NCBI GenBank assembly: GCA_000827265.1
Contig: KN834787.1
Span: 248,737 to 312,736, forward strand
Direction: 5' to 3'
Origin: Collybiopsis luxurians FD-317 M1
Lineage: Eukaryota; Basidiomycota; Agaricomycetes; Agaricales; Omphalotaceae
DNA length: 64,000 nt
Shown here: positions 1-14,363 of the stretch, piece by piece
Numbering within the stretch: the stretch's first letter is position 1
How the letters are laid out: every line of letters begins with the position of its first letter
Position numbers and translations under genes: made by a program
Notes under the pieces: model-generated
The model's input: the letters and a program-made list of their open reading frames with translations, nothing else
What the model was told of the DNA's origin: nothing
Database searches by the model: none

Positions 1-1401
1 AGACTACAACATACGTGTACACTCTAGCCATGGGCTAGTAGTGACAATATTGAGTTTCATATCACATATGTATACAGAGAGACTTACGAATGCAAAAACT
101 AAGCTGATCATTGTAGTTGGCCATAGACTCTACAGTGGAGGAAGTAGGTTAGGTTTCCCCCTCGGGACAGGGGTTCTGCATGCCAATTGTGATAGGTAGG
201 CGACATACGTAGGAAACAACAAGCATGATCTACACTTGGTTAATGATTTATAGGAAGGAAGGAAATCACAATGACGCACTGAAAAAAAACTCGCAGAAGA
301 TGCTGTTTCAATTGCCTCACGAATGAGTCTTGATACGATATGGTCCGTCTCTAATATACCAGAACGACGGCATCAGTAAAGAAAAAAAACAAATCCATTG
401 TGGAGACCTACGGCGAGATCTAATTTGACCTTTTCGCAAGTAATATATCAGGGATGCGCTAGAGAATATACAACGGTGAGCTAGGCTTTGATCGGAGCAT
501 AAAAACCTCAATGCTTCAAGTTCACCTAATCGCGACATCGGTTGCGGCCGTGAAGGCTGGCCAGCTAGAATTTTCGAAAGAATAAGATAGGAATGAATAC
601 CTGCCCAAAAAGTCACTATACCTTTGTATGAGCGAAGCAATGCGTTTCATTGCCGCCAAACTGATGGAAAGAATTTAAGTTGAAGTCAAGAAGTAGATCA
701 AAGTTAGAATGGCGCACGTTGGTGTCTGCAAAGCACTCGCGGCCAATGCGACAGACAGAGATCCCTTTTTTGTTTTAGTTTGGAATGAGATCGGAATAAT
801 GTATGGACATACGTCGGTGATAGTAAGGGCCAGAAGAATGCTGAATACAATCCAGTTACCCGACAGCTTTTTGACGCGATATGAGAGATAAATTTGGATG
901 GGAGTTACAGAGCTAGTGACATCGTGTAGTCAGGTTCAGGTTGATCAAAAAGTTCTGACATTGACAATGTAACGCACAAAGCGGAAAACATGGCAATTGA
1001 AGATACCGGCCACGGGGCAGTCACGATGAATCCTTCATTTGTAAAGTTATCGACGACGTATAGCCATAACATATATACTGCTACGGCAGAATGGCAAGTG
1101 TCGATGAGGAGTTCCCAAGAAACCAATAATCTGAGTAAGTGAATGGATGAGCAAAAGCAAGAAACACGTTTGGATCGAAAACTCACCTTGTCCAAAAGTG
1201 ATCCCGAGATGCAGACGTGAAATACCTGATAAATTGGAGAAAACATAGGCCGTAAAGGAAAGTGTTGATCTACGTTGTGTCGGGAGGCAAGATATTTGGG
1301 TTCAGGCAGACTTGAAGTATCTTGAAAATGCATTGACCTACCGTTACAGCGATGACCATAGGACCTACATTTTCTTGCACCGTCCTGTCGAGAGTAGCCA
1401 T
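1..1401 (-). CDS. DUF6534-family seven-helix membrane protein, copy 1 (3' end cut by the window edge)
   Basis: Multi-exon minus-strand gene starting at the ATG at 1399-1401. Exons can be spliced in frame: an N-terminal helix with VGPMVIAVT, then FLYGLCFLQFIRYF, then ELLIDTCHSAVAVYMLWLY, then TPIQIYLSYRVKKLS, then WPAFTAATDVA joined to SASLIYYLRKGQ, then LIREAIETASSASFFS near 290-350. This order of hydrophobic segments (GPL..G, the DT-H segment, the Q-F/Y-L-R-V segment and the late TD...SA...YLRK segment) is that of the fungal DUF6534 family, predicted multi-pass membrane proteins of unknown function. The last exon, present in the paralogue at 5638-7558, would lie left of position 1. The gene is close in sequence to that paralogue and shares its exon boundaries. 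Function is unknown; family assignment rests on pattern recognition. Confidence 0.7.
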
Positions 1402-2377
1402 TTGTTGGTCTTTGAAGCGCTGAACGATCGTTGGATGGAAAAGTGGGGGGGGTTGTCGACGAGGGTTGTGAAACCTTCATTTAAGTAGGTACGTACGTTT
1501 CCGAATATAGATCCTTTAAAAGTCTATAGAGTCCTAGGAGCGTAGGGATTGGCGGAGGCGAGCCTATTTGTGCCTTACGACATCCAACAGCACAATATGG
1601 AACATTGACCGAATTCATGCTGTCATATGAGTATGGCATACATAGAAATATACTGTCCAGTGTCAAGTCCGCTCATAGTCGCCATTCGCATACAAAATCA
1701 AGTCCTTACCAGGAGTCTAGAGCATTGGCCGAAGGCAGAAACTTGAGAAAGAACTGCAAGGGTATTCGTCGAAAAGATCAAAAATAACATAGCTTGAGAG
1801 GTTTAGACTCGATTGACACGGACGAGAGAAATAAGGGACGAGGAAAGGGCTTTCCAGTCGCGCTGATGGCGTGAGAGGAATAGAATTGGTTGAATGTGAG
1901 CTGTGTCTTGAGGCTTGAAGCATGACTTGGCATGTAAGAAAAGGAAAAAAGGCTAAGGTTACATAAAAACCCTCCATAATCCACATAATTTAGGCCTGTT
2001 GTGGCGTCTAAACATATAAAAAACGTGAGGAAAGCATGAGTGATAAGACGCTATTCCAAGTCTAGTTCAGCAAGCATCCACTTTATTCCGGTAGCTATTC
2101 TAGTTATAGCAGCATTCCTCAATACTTGAAAGAAGATCGCATTGGGACTGGGCGTCCGGAGGTGCTATGAGGAAAGTTATGGGCGCCGTTAGCGCCCGCC
2201 GCCCAACTGCCTCGAGGCTTCACCTGACGCCTCCACGTATGTATTCAAGGTAGAAACCAAAAGAACATTCGGGAAACAGGTACTTGACTTCGGTTAACTC
2301 AAATCGACTCATTAGCAAGAGAGCAACTCATATATAAAATATGAACTCATCCAGCTCGTTTTCTCTGAAATTCAGCC
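1402..2377. other. Intergenic region upstream of DUF6534 copy 1 and rvt (divergent promoter region)
   Basis: About 1 kb between two divergently transcribed genes. The part next to the DUF6534 start (to about 1650) is recognisably similar to the region upstream of the second DUF6534 gene (7559-7860), for example around a shared GCTGTCATATG. No convincing coding exon was seen in the remainder. Confidence 0.5.
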
Positions 2378-5300
2378 ATGACGAACAGCGGTGAGTTTGT
2401 AGCCTTTTTTCCTCGAAAACAGTTTGCTCATCCCGGTTCTAGGCTCCGCGTTTGGCCAGACATTCCAATACATTACAGATATCAAGCTTCATGAGCTCGA
2501 AAGGCAACGAGAAGCTTGTGTGAAATACGTCCAAGAGACGTTAGCCCAGGCGCGGGCCGCAACAGACCCTGTTTCTCATTTGGATATCCTATTGCAACGA
2601 ATTCAAGGATGGACTGGGACCGGCTTGTCTTCCCTGACCTCGTCCGATATAAATTTGGGTAATTACAAGGCGTATGTTTGAGCTATACTTTGTCAATATA
2701 GGTAACGCTTCACTTACACCTTGAATTTCTTGTAGTTTTGTACATCAAGCCAGACACGATCCATCCATACCGTCTGCACAAATTTCAGGATGGATTTCGA
2801 CTTTGGAAGGACAACTAGATCAGGCGGTCACTCGATACAACTATGCCAAGCTTTTTGGAGATCTGCTAAAAGAATGGTTGCAAAGTGGAGATTCTTTGGC
2901 GGTCACAAGTGACAGTAACACTCAAACTGAGTCGGCTGAGCCTTCAGCATCCGAAACCAAGGTTCAACATCGCTCGGGTGCTTTAATTTCATATCTTTAT
3001 ATTTCCTTCAATTTGAACTAACAGCATCCTTGCAGAGCATGATGAGCAGCGAGACCGCATTCAGGAATTGATCTTTACGCCCAAACACATCGACGTCGAT
3101 GCGCTCACTTCTTATCTTCATGAACTCTTCCATTCGACTCCAGAAGCCACCGCGGCGCTCGGCATCCTTCGAGCAAGGATACGCGATTTTGGTGAAAGTC
3201 TCTTCTCCGAGCCCATTGACGAGAGCAGTATGGGGCCATTAATAAGATCCCTGTTGTCGAGAGACCTGCTTTCTACGGAAAAGGCTGCGACCTTGAAGAG
3301 CTTTTTGTCTAATGAGGTTATCCTCAGTGAGGTGACGAGCGTGTTGCGTATGCAGCTTGCAAGGCTGGATACGTGGGAGTGGCCGGAAGAGGGTGTATTT
3401 GTGGAGATGAGGAGACATCTTTCGGGGAAGTATAGGTTAGTTCCATTTCCTGGTTTCGACCTCACCCTTCTATTTAACTTATTTGTGTCTTCTTACAAGG
3501 GCGTACATGGACAACGAGATTATCCAAGCTCTGCTCTTCCAGTACATCGGCATGAAATGGAGTATCGCGCTCAAAGAGGCTTTCCGCCAAGTCATGCAAT
3601 CGAAAGCTTGGAAGAGCGAAACGACCGGTACCCGTCCTCTTTTAAGAGATCACATCATCCGCCGACGATATTTCAAAGTCGACAACGAAGCTCCAGTTCG
3701 GCGTGGGTCCAGATGGGATGCTACGTCCGGTATATCCCTACCCGGATCCATCCAGGCTCGACGAAAAGCTCTCCAATTAGAACAGTTTTTTATGACTCAG
3801 CTGCCTAGTTCAATTGAGGGTACGGCGGAATACGATGAGGAGCCGGATTATGATCAGGGAAAGCCAGCCGTGGGGGCTAGTGCGCAGCAGGCGCTGTTGA
3901 GGCTGGTTAGTACGGAGGCGCACTTGAAGAGAAGTTTGTGCGGGAGTTGTACCATTATGAGGGCGGATTTGGAGTGGTGTGTGTCATTTATTTTTTCGCT
4001 CCGAAATTAAAATCTAATGGGTGGAAAACAGGTTTGGTCCGTCCATTCCGCACGATTCGATCCTGACGGTGTTCAGGTTTTTCGGCATGTCCGACAAGTG
4101 GCTAACGTGGTTTGAAAAGTGGCTTGCTGCAAAGTTACATTTCGACAATTCGCCCGATGTACAAGTCCGTCGAAGAGGTGTTCCAATCGCGCATGCTCTT
4201 TCGGTATGTTCAGTTTATCCGCACATATTAGGGCCCCCATTCTGTTGCGTCGTGATTCTCATGCATTATTCTCCACGTAGGTAATCTGCGGTGAATCGAT
4301 TCTCTTCGGAATGGACTTTGCCGTCAATCAGCGTTCCCAAGGGCTGTACGTCTACCGCATCTACGACGACTTTTGGTTCACAAGCCATTCCTCGTCCATC
4401 TGCGCTTCTGCCTGGGCCGAGATGCAAAAGTATGCCTCGCTAGTCGGTATCACGTTCAACGCGAAAAAGACTGGAGGAGTTTGTGTCGGAGGGGAGTTGG
4501 ATGCCAGCTTGCCGAGGGGGAAGGTCGCTTGGGGTTTCTTACAGTTTGATGAAAGGGAGGGGCGGTTCGCGGTTGATCAAGAAGAAGTGGATAGGCATAT
4601 CAAGGAATTGAAGAGGCAGCTTGGGAAAACGAGATCGGTGTTCGGGTTTGTTAATGCGTATAACAAGGTGCGTCTGTCCGAAACTATCCCTTCGAAGATC
4701 CAAATTTATTTAATTATTACTCTTTTTCTAGTACATGGAATTCTTCCGACGCAATTTTGGCCAGCCGGCACACTGCTTCGGCCAAGTCCACCTCGACGAG
4801 GTTGTCCAAACGTTCGAACGTATCCAGCGAGAGATATTTGTCGAGCACTCTGGTTCCGTCGTTGAAAAACTGCGGTCCATGATCGAAACAAGGTTTGGTG
4901 ATGCTATCGAGGCGAAGAATATGCCTGCCGGATGGTGTTTCTTCCCCGTCTCCGAGGGAGGTCTGGAAGTCCTCAACCCGGTTATACAGTTGCTTATGAT
5001 GAGGGAATACCTCGTCCCCGAGCCGGATAAGCAGTTCAAATTACGGATGGATGTGGATAGAAACAAGTATGAGCAGGCAAAGACGGATTGGATGAATGGA
5101 CTGCAGGGGGATGATACCAAGGAGGTCGACTTGGACGAGAGTAAAAAGATGTTCATGTCTTTTGAGGAATACATCTTGGGGAGGGAAGATAGAATGGAAC
5201 ATTGGGGACGGGAGTGGAAGCATTTGCAGGAACTTCCGGCTTCTAGGACGCTCGCTCTTCCACCCGGATATGACATGGAGGATCTTTCGCAGGAGGCCAT

Positions 5301-5430
5301 CTGGAACGTGTCGCTCTATGCAGAAGAGATCAAGGCGTGTTTTGGAGGATTGAATATTGTGGAGTCGAGTCTTATTCCAGTAGGGATGCTGTCTACGTTC
5401 AGGTCCGCAAAGGTGGCCTGGGATTCGTAA
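2378..5430 (+). CDS. rvt: rvt: domesticated reverse-transcriptase-related cellular gene
   Basis: Eight exons joined in frame: 2378-2390, 2443-2671, 2736-2977, 3036-3435, 3500-3976, 4032-4203, 4281-4667 and 4732-5430, giving 872 aa. The N-terminal 290 residues include a charged, probably coiled-coil stretch (KLHELERQREA). The polymerase palm motifs appear in order: motif A as RADLEWFGPS (Asp about 451), a motif-B-like RRGVPIAHALS (501-511), motif C as YRIYDDFWF with the Asp pair at 540-541, and motif D as GITFNAKKTGG (567-577). A long C-terminal region with no protease, integrase or RNase H signature follows. Spliceosomal introns, the absence of retroelement partners, and segments such as NEIIQALLFQYIGMKW point to the rvt family of non-mobile cellular RT genes known from fungi and a few other lineages. 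It is not telomerase. All splice sites are canonical and the reading frame is open throughout, so the gene looks functional. The cellular role of the family is unsettled. Confidence 0.85.
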
Positions 5431-5637
5431 ATGGCGAGCCATTTACCGAAAAAGGAAATAATCAGATGTCAAAGCTGTAAATATCGTTCCTGTTTCAAAG
5501 GCTCAGAGTAATGATATACTTAGGTGTAGAATAATAGTCCAAAAAGCTACGTAATATACTTATTGTCCTTGGAACCTGCTTCACTTTCTATCACGAAGCA
5601 TAAATATGTATGCAAGTGGGAGTTCGCTGGTTCACCA

Positions 5638-7558
5638 TCAAGAATATGCTATGAGGCTCTCCTTCAACCTACTTGCATCTGGTGCAGTTCGGCTCCAGAC
5701 CATAGAGTCCATTGAGCTTCCAGGTTTGATGAGACTATCACAATGCTGGGAGGTTTCTAAACTCTCCAAATCTGTCCAAACCATACTAGAATCGAGAGTA
5801 GTGCGTGTATGCAAGACACCGGCACTGGCACTTGTAGTAGCAGCACCCTTTGACTCCCCGGTCTGACTGTAAGCCCGATCGCCGGTGCTTGAGCTTAAGC
5901 TTTGGGTCAGTATTGTCTATATCATCTGATAGTTCAGAAGAGTGCAAGTAAGTTTGACAAAATGGACGCACGGCGGCATTTACGGTGGCATCTTTAGGAA
6001 TCGGAGAAAGAATAGGCTTGTGTAACTCTCTTCGTAGGCTTTCTCGGGAGTTCAGAATCTTTAAAGAGGGAGAGCTTTATCAACAACTCAATACGTAGTA
6101 GGTATCCTTGATCGGACGTACCGCTAAAAACGAGTTTCTACACTCAGAAATGTGCATAAGAGATCGATCATGGCGTTGTTGAACAAATTCCAACCGCACT
6201 TACGTGTATACTCTAGCCAAGGGCTGGATAAAATGCGAGGCTGAGATTCATACAACAACCGATAAAGTCTATACAGATAGACTCACGAACGAAAAAATCA
6301 AGCCCATCATTGAATCTGGCCATAAAGTCTGCGGGATTGTATATATATCAGGCTGTGAAGTCGCGTTTTCCAGGCCAGGGTAACTTACATAGAAGATGAG
6401 AAGCATAACCTTCATTTTGTTCAGTGCCCTTCCGCATTGCGTTACCGCGACGTACTGAGAAAAAACTAGCCGAAGCTGTGGTCTCGACTGCCTCACGAAC
6501 CAAGCTTGCAATGACATGATCCGTTTCTAACGCACACAAGTGAGCGGGGTGGGATTAGGATGATGGAAATTACTAAACTTACGGCGAGAATAAGTACGAC
6601 TCTTTCGCAAATAAAATACGAGGGACGCGCTAGGGATAAAGTGCGAATGTGAACCTGGCGCTGAAAAACGTAGGAAGGATGTATTAATGATTTACGCTCA
6701 CCTGATCGCGACATCAGTCGTGGTAGTCAATGCTGGCCAGCTGGAGGAAGCTTTAACAGACAACCATTGAGGCGTGGAAACGACCCTACCTTTGTATAAG
6801 GTTGTAAAAGTGACCTATATCTGACAAACTTTGGGCTGTAAGATGTTAATCCGAGAGATGAGGTGAATTAATGCACTTAGACTGCTGTAAAGCGCTTGCA
6901 GCTACTGCCAGGGATACAGATACCTGGAAAGTCATAAGTTAATTGCACTGACACCACCGCATGCTCATAATACTACTAAACACGTACTTCGATCAGGGAT
7001 AGTATCAAAAGCACACTAAATACAATCCAGGACTGCGACAGCTTTTTGACGCGAAAAGATAGATAAATTTGGATAGGAGTTATAGAACTGACAAACACCC
7101 ATTGTTCGGATTCAGCATCTTGAATTTGAAAGCGGAACGACGCACCAAGCTGTAAAGAGACAAATTGATGATGGGGGCCACGGAGCAGTCTTCAGAAATG
7201 CTTCGTTCATGAAATTATCGACAGCGAACAGCCAAAGCAAGTAAATTGCTACGGCAGAATGGCAGGTGTCGACGAGGAGTTCCCAGAGAATGAAAATTCT
7301 TTTAAAGTAGACGGTTCAGAAGGAAAAGAAAGTAGACTTCAAAACTCACTTCATCGAAATTCGATCTTGCGCCCCGGATGTGAAATACCATATGAATTGG
7401 AGAAAACAGAGACCGTAAAGGAAGGTATTGACCTACGGGATGTGTGAAGGTCGAATGGTTGGATTGACTTCAAAGAAGCATCGACATACCATCACAGCTA
7501 CGACGACCGGACCTACGTTTTTTTGCACTGTGCTGTCAGGCGTACTGGAAGCAGCCAT
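5638..7558 (-). CDS. DUF6534-family seven-helix membrane protein, copy 2
   Basis: Starts at the ATG at 7556-7558 with a stop near 5638. Exon 1 carries VGPVVVAVM and exon 2 FLYGLCFLQFIWYF. Then come ELLVDTCHSAVAIYLLWLF, TPIQIYLSFRVKKLS, WPALTTTTDVA plus SASLVFYLRKSRT, and LVREAVETTASASFFS. A further small exon follows, then a cytoplasmic tail starting LNSRESLRREL and ending in a Ser/Thr-rich segment (ESKGAATTSASAGV). Exon boundaries match copy 1 at every junction I could compare, so both genes descend from one duplication. The family is expanded in Agaricomycetes and is annotated only as a multi-pass membrane protein. The gene is convergent with rvt, with about 200 nt between the stops. The exact splice sites of the last two introns are uncertain. 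Confidence 0.7.
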
Positions 7559-8695
7559 GAAGTATACTGGTCTTGGTGTGCTGAGTGATCGTTGGATAGG
7601 AGCAACGCGGGTAGGGAAGGAGGGGAGCCAGTCGTCAAGCCGAGAACCTTCCTTTAAGTAGGCAGGCACGTATCCAAATTTGAGTCCATTCATTCGAGGA
7701 ATGCTACGTAGCGTTTTGGGGTTTAAGGAAATTCGTATCATTAAAGTTTCAAATAAAGACAAAGTGCGACGCCGCGACTTGAGTTCATTTGCACCTTACT
7801 ACATATAGGATACCCGGCTGGAATATGGGCTGTCATATGTGTATTGCAGGCGTAGGAAAATGCTATCTAGCCGAAAAAGTAATTTTCAAGGTCGCCTCCT
7901 CCAATACAAAGGAGTAACGAGGACGTAATCGTAAACGGCACACAGCAAGAAGAACTCGGCTGTGTGGTGGTATCAAGGCGGAGAATGTTTCCTCCCGTTT
8001 TTGAAGGCGAGTCGAAAGTCCTCAACCTAATCTGACAGTTGCTACAGGCGGTTCGGGCGGCGTGTCAATGATGCGTTGATAAAGAGCATATAATCATAGC
8101 TCAGGCAGTCTCCCGAGCCTCCGGCTCTTCACTTCGCTTCTAGCGTAGTCGGTTTGAGCTAGGCGTCCTTTTTTGGGCCCCTTGCGGGAGAACATCGGCG
8201 ACAAACAATAAAACGTTTGGCTCCAAAGATAAAACTCTGCTTACCTTCCCTCTCATCTCAGCAGACGAGTACGCATAGATGGACCGGTCAAAGCTAAGCT
8301 GATTGAGATCTATGCAACGAGTACCATCCTTCCACTATGGCGTGATTAGTGTGGCTGAATCATCCACTTGGACTTTTTCTTTTGTTCTCACTGTCAGGAG
8401 GTATATAGGTGGCAGCTAGAACGCTACCACTGCTTCTCGTGTCCCCATGGGGGTTCTTGAATTTGATCTCTAAAATCTTCACCACACGCTCACCTTCAGG
8501 GTTGTAGTCAAAGAAGTTGACAATTTCGAAATAGAATGTTTTTTTTTAGACTCATTGTCGCAACGGAATAGTTGAAGGTTTCGTAACTGAATTAAGTTTT
8601 GCAGTCTAGACCCATATTCCACAAGTCGAGACCCAGCTGTATTGCGCGGATTTTACTGTTGTGTATTTTTTGGGGTAGTTCAAGCGGACCAAGCA
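7559..8695. other. Intergenic region containing a short rvt-like relic
   Basis: No intact gene. To about 7860 the sequence is a diverged copy of the region upstream of DUF6534 copy 1. A stretch at about 7984-8043 resembles the rvt exon at about 4935-4994 (see its own entry). The remainder to 8695 shows no coding pattern I recognise. Confidence 0.45.
7984..8043 (+). pseudogene. Relic fragment resembling rvt exon 8
   Basis: About 60 nt aligning by eye at roughly 70% with 4935-4994 of the rvt gene. It shares an uninterrupted AAAGTCCTCAACC-like core and the closing ACAGTTGCT. The corresponding peptide would be FPV.EGE...VLN, against FPVSEGGLEVLN in rvt, and it is followed by a stop. No other part of rvt was recognised nearby. 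Its position, beyond the duplicated DUF6534 gene exactly where a second rvt copy would be expected, supports the reading. The short length leaves room for chance. Confidence 0.45.
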
Positions 8696-10611
8696 TCAGG
8701 GTTTGCTCAGGGATACAGTCTCATTCTGAAGGAAGAAATCCATGAACTATTGATCGATTAATCGAAGTTCAAATAGTGGACATTTACTTGGCCTTTGTAA
8801 TTCTGAAAACCCTCTGGCATCTCCCATCTCACCTTATACATTCTCAGCAGCACAGCATTGACATAAACCAGTTTTGCCTTTCCCGTTAGCTGGAGCATCT
8901 TAATTAATCTCCGCATATCCGTCCTGCAAGCCACAATATTTCCTTCCCGTCATAAACTGCAAAACCCATACCACTGGCTTTTTGCGATAAGTGAAATGGA
9001 AGAAGAAAGCGTCGAACAGCGGATTATTGCGTTGGGTCGGGAGACAAAACAACTCGGGATTGAGATAAACCTCAGTATTGCTGATGTCAGTGTAACGAAC
9101 GATCTGTCGCTTCCGAGCAAAGACGGAATTGCACTTTGGGGAAAATGAGACGAGAGGAAAGGTCAAGAAATTGATATTTGGAGTTAATGGGGAAAGCAAG
9201 GCACTAGCCCCGGGCTGTTTTCCGGCGTAGGATGCATCCTCAAAGATAAATGTGCCTTTGAGGCGCTTCATGAGAATCAGAGGGGAAAATCTTGAGGCTA
9301 AATCGCTCGCTGAACCACTAATACACTGAGCGGCGAATGCCTCAAACATCCACCTGTCAAGTTGGCTGACAGCTGGAGTTTGCTTGTTGACTCTGAGCAT
9401 TAAACGGCCTCGTAACAGTTTGTGAGTGCTCCTTCTGCATAACGTGATTTGATCCTAATCTCGTACGAGTCCCATTCCACGCCCGTTCCCGTTGTCTCCC
9501 TAGTCCAATCTACCAAAAAGATTTTGAAAGACAAGATAGACCAATTGCAGAATTGGTCGAATGGAGCTTCCAGATCTTGCAGACGCAGCCTCCTGACTAC
9601 ATTGACGAGCTCTGCCTTGTATGTATCTCCAGGCTGAGATTGATAACGAACGAAAGCGGAATAATCGCGAGGAGTCGGGGCGCAAATAGTCCGCGCTTCA
9701 GTGAGAATGCGTTCCTTCTCCTTATCTGTGAGGCTTATGAATGTATCGGGGAGCGATTCATCGAGTTCGAGTCTGAGGTAAGCATCAGTCAGGCTATGCT
9801 TTGTGGTGTCGATGTGGAACACGCCGTACTACTTTTTCAAATCCTCCAACTTCCATAGTAGCATTATCCAGAGTGCATCGATTTTTTCTTGGCACCGGTG
9901 GGCTGTATTTAGCGAAACAGTAAATACTGGGAATAAGCAGTCGGAGCGAGTCAAGGCACTCGGAGGTGCATGATTCTCACTCCCAGAGTCGACGAGAGAC
10001 CGCGGACGTGATCCAGAGAAAAGAGCAGGAAGAAGGACGAGATGATGCTCAGGGATTTTATTGTTTGCAGCTGAGAAGGCTAGGACGCCATTCTCATCGA
10101 AAAAAAAAGTGAGGAGCGAGTCGTTGGTGAACAGGACGCGCTGCTCATAGGCCAAGCAGGCGACAAGAAAGAATAGAATCGCGGACGACTTTCCTGCAAG
10201 AAAGGAGAGCATGAGACTGACAAGACAATTGAAAGCCAATCACTCACCGACACCTGGTTGTCCACTCAACGCGATGCCAGGAATACTGAAATAGGCCTCT
10301 CGCAAACGCTTGTACATATGGACTAGTTCAGGGCGAAGTAGGAGGGTACCATTGGTCTGGGCGCTGGAGCCCAAGGAAAATAAGTCGTTCTCTATTGAGA
10401 GCATTCCAGGTGGTGACGAGGTCGAATTGATAAAATCGTTTAGACGATCTTTTTGTCCCCACCAGGAGCTGTGAAACTGCTGGTATCGAGGCTCAGCGTT
10501 GAACCAAGACCTGAACAGTGCTGGAAAAAAATCGGTGTTCGCCATTGTAGAGCTCTGGCCGCCAACTGATTCGATAACGATAGGAGGACTCAACCAGGTG
10601 TTGTTATGCAT
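8696..10611 (-). CDS. P-loop NTPase, RHS/Crinkler-type (frame possibly broken)
   Basis: Minus-strand gene with a likely start at the ATG at 10609-10611. The Walker A motif GQPGVGKSS is interrupted by a clean intron (about 10197-10251) and followed by a hydrophobic strand (AILFFLVACLAY). This SGQPGxGK arrangement is typical of the large fungal families of P-loop ATPases related to retrotransposon-hotspot/Crinkler proteins, which are often multi-copy and strain-variable. Further exons read RWMFEAFAAQCISG and a C-terminal part with GKAKLVYVNAV, ending near 8696. An in-frame TAG at 9829-9831 can be removed by an intron that starts in the preceding exon. A frame change near 9400 can be solved by a 71-nt intron. 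A further +1 shift near 8900 is harder to explain. An A8 run at about 10613-10620 separates a second open frame upstream that may be a lost first exon. The gene may be functional or recently decayed. Confidence 0.5.
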
Positions 10612-11086
10612 GGTTTTTTTTTCGGAACCATTGTTCGAATTTGTCGGGATCCAGCAGAAACAGCCCAATTTGAGAAACATGGGTGTGTGATGGTATCAAG
10701 ACGAACTTGAAGAAGGTTTGCTCCTCGATTTTGAATGCGGGCCGGAAGGCGTTTATTTTTACATAAAGCGACCAATAACCGACGTACCACAATGTGATGG
10801 TTTGGTGTTGCCTTAATTAGATGCCAAAGCTAGAAATATCATTCCAAGACTAGAGAATTAAATTGTCTTTTTCGAATTGATTCATATACAAAGTCCCTCT
10901 ATACCTTCCAGTACCACAATCTGATCAAACGCTATGGATCCTGTGGACGACTAAGTGGTTCAAGCATTACAATCAACGCTCTTGTGGCCAGTCACATTGG
11001 CTAGTCATAGATGCACCTTTACCATTCTACACATGTTACAAGTCCCATTTATCTTACATTTACATGACTTTATTTCGGCCCGATTC
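10612..11086. other. Intergenic region between P-loop NTPase and flavin monooxygenase
   Basis: About 475 nt. The part adjacent to the NTPase has an open minus frame to about 10792 (a WYVGYW...DPDKFEQWF reading) that could be an N-terminal exon joined through the A8 run. The remainder shows nothing. Confidence 0.35.
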
Positions 11087-13168
<2,082 letters not shown>

Positions 13169-14363
13169 TGGAGGGTGGAGATCTTTCAATTATCTTGACC
13201 TGCTCTTCATCCCAGCCTTTAAATACCGATTATAAATCAAGTCATCGCAACTTATACCTGCCCATATTCTGCCCGAGCCAGCTGGGAGACTCGAGCATTC
13301 AATGTATGAACCGCATTATAAACCCTGATAGACTACTAGAGTCACATGTGCTCCTCCTATATACTGTCCGGTCGCTCTGATCCCTGATATCCGACACGGT
13401 ACCATAACCATTCTTAGAAGGATAACCTCCTTCCCGCAAAACCCTGGTAAGATCCCAGAGGTCCCACGGGGAGAGCGGTCAAGATGTACAGCGCGGCAGC
13501 ATAAACGTACAAGACTTGAATGAACTATGCTGAAAAACAACCTCCGTTTGAACTCCCATGAGCTCAAGCACTGGATCTAGTTTCAAGTGCTCACGCGAAA
13601 GGCAGAGCATTGAACCTACATTCAATTTAGTATAATTAAAACCCCTCAATCAGCGCATACACTAGAACAGAACTACCGAACCTTTAGGTTACCAGGTAGA
13701 TCTCCCGGTCTACATAGAAGACGCCCCGCACCTGAGAACCGCCGCTGAATATTCTACTTGGAGCGGATAAGAGAACGTAGTAGCTCGCATTGAAACATGG
13801 CCTCGACTTGAAATGCGAATGTCATCTCACTACCGGATCGAATAAGAAAACACCGGAAGCGCGAGACTTAAACAAAAGAGGCGTTCAAAAGCATCATTGA
13901 ATATATAGCTTTGACACCGGCAGGTGACGTTAGTCGCGAATGGCCACTGAGCCTTGTCATTACCTTTTGTAACCACGCGTCCTTCGACGGGCACTCTTGG
14001 CTTGAAACTCGACGCGAGCAACAGAGTCATTATACTTACTGTAATTTATATCATTGTCCGGAGGACGGTTCAATGTTAGCGTAGTCTTCTATGTGCATAT
14101 GATCAAAGATCTAGATGAACATCATTTACAAGTATTAGAACATCAAGGGCGGAGACAGATAGATAGGATTACTCGGCGCCGTAGGACTACTGGCCAGCGG
14201 TAGTCTAGTAAGTCCCACGCGATCAATCTAGTTCTTCTTGCTCTCTTCTATGTCTAATCAGCGCTTTCACCGTTTCCGACCTCGGCCGAATGACACAGGG
14301 ATAAGGCTTGGGCGACCTGCGAGGACCCATGATGAGCCAAATCTTGGTTTCTGAGTAAAATAG
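13169..14363. other. Intergenic region between monooxygenase and P450 genes
   Basis: About 1.2 kb containing the upstream region of the flavin monooxygenase and the 3' flank of the P450. Open frames are short and do not resemble proteins I know. No RNA gene was seen. Confidence 0.4.

Noticed and set aside
2378..5430. Telomerase reverse transcriptase (TERT)
   Set aside because: The palm motifs and the surrounding blocks (GMKW, GVPIAHALS, IYDDFWF) fit rvt better. No TERT-specific T motif or telomerase N-terminal domain was recognised.
1..7858. The DUF6534 regions as degenerate pseudogenes
   Set aside because: Stops in single frames disappear when GT-AG introns are removed, and both copies use the same junctions, so they look like intact multi-exon genes.
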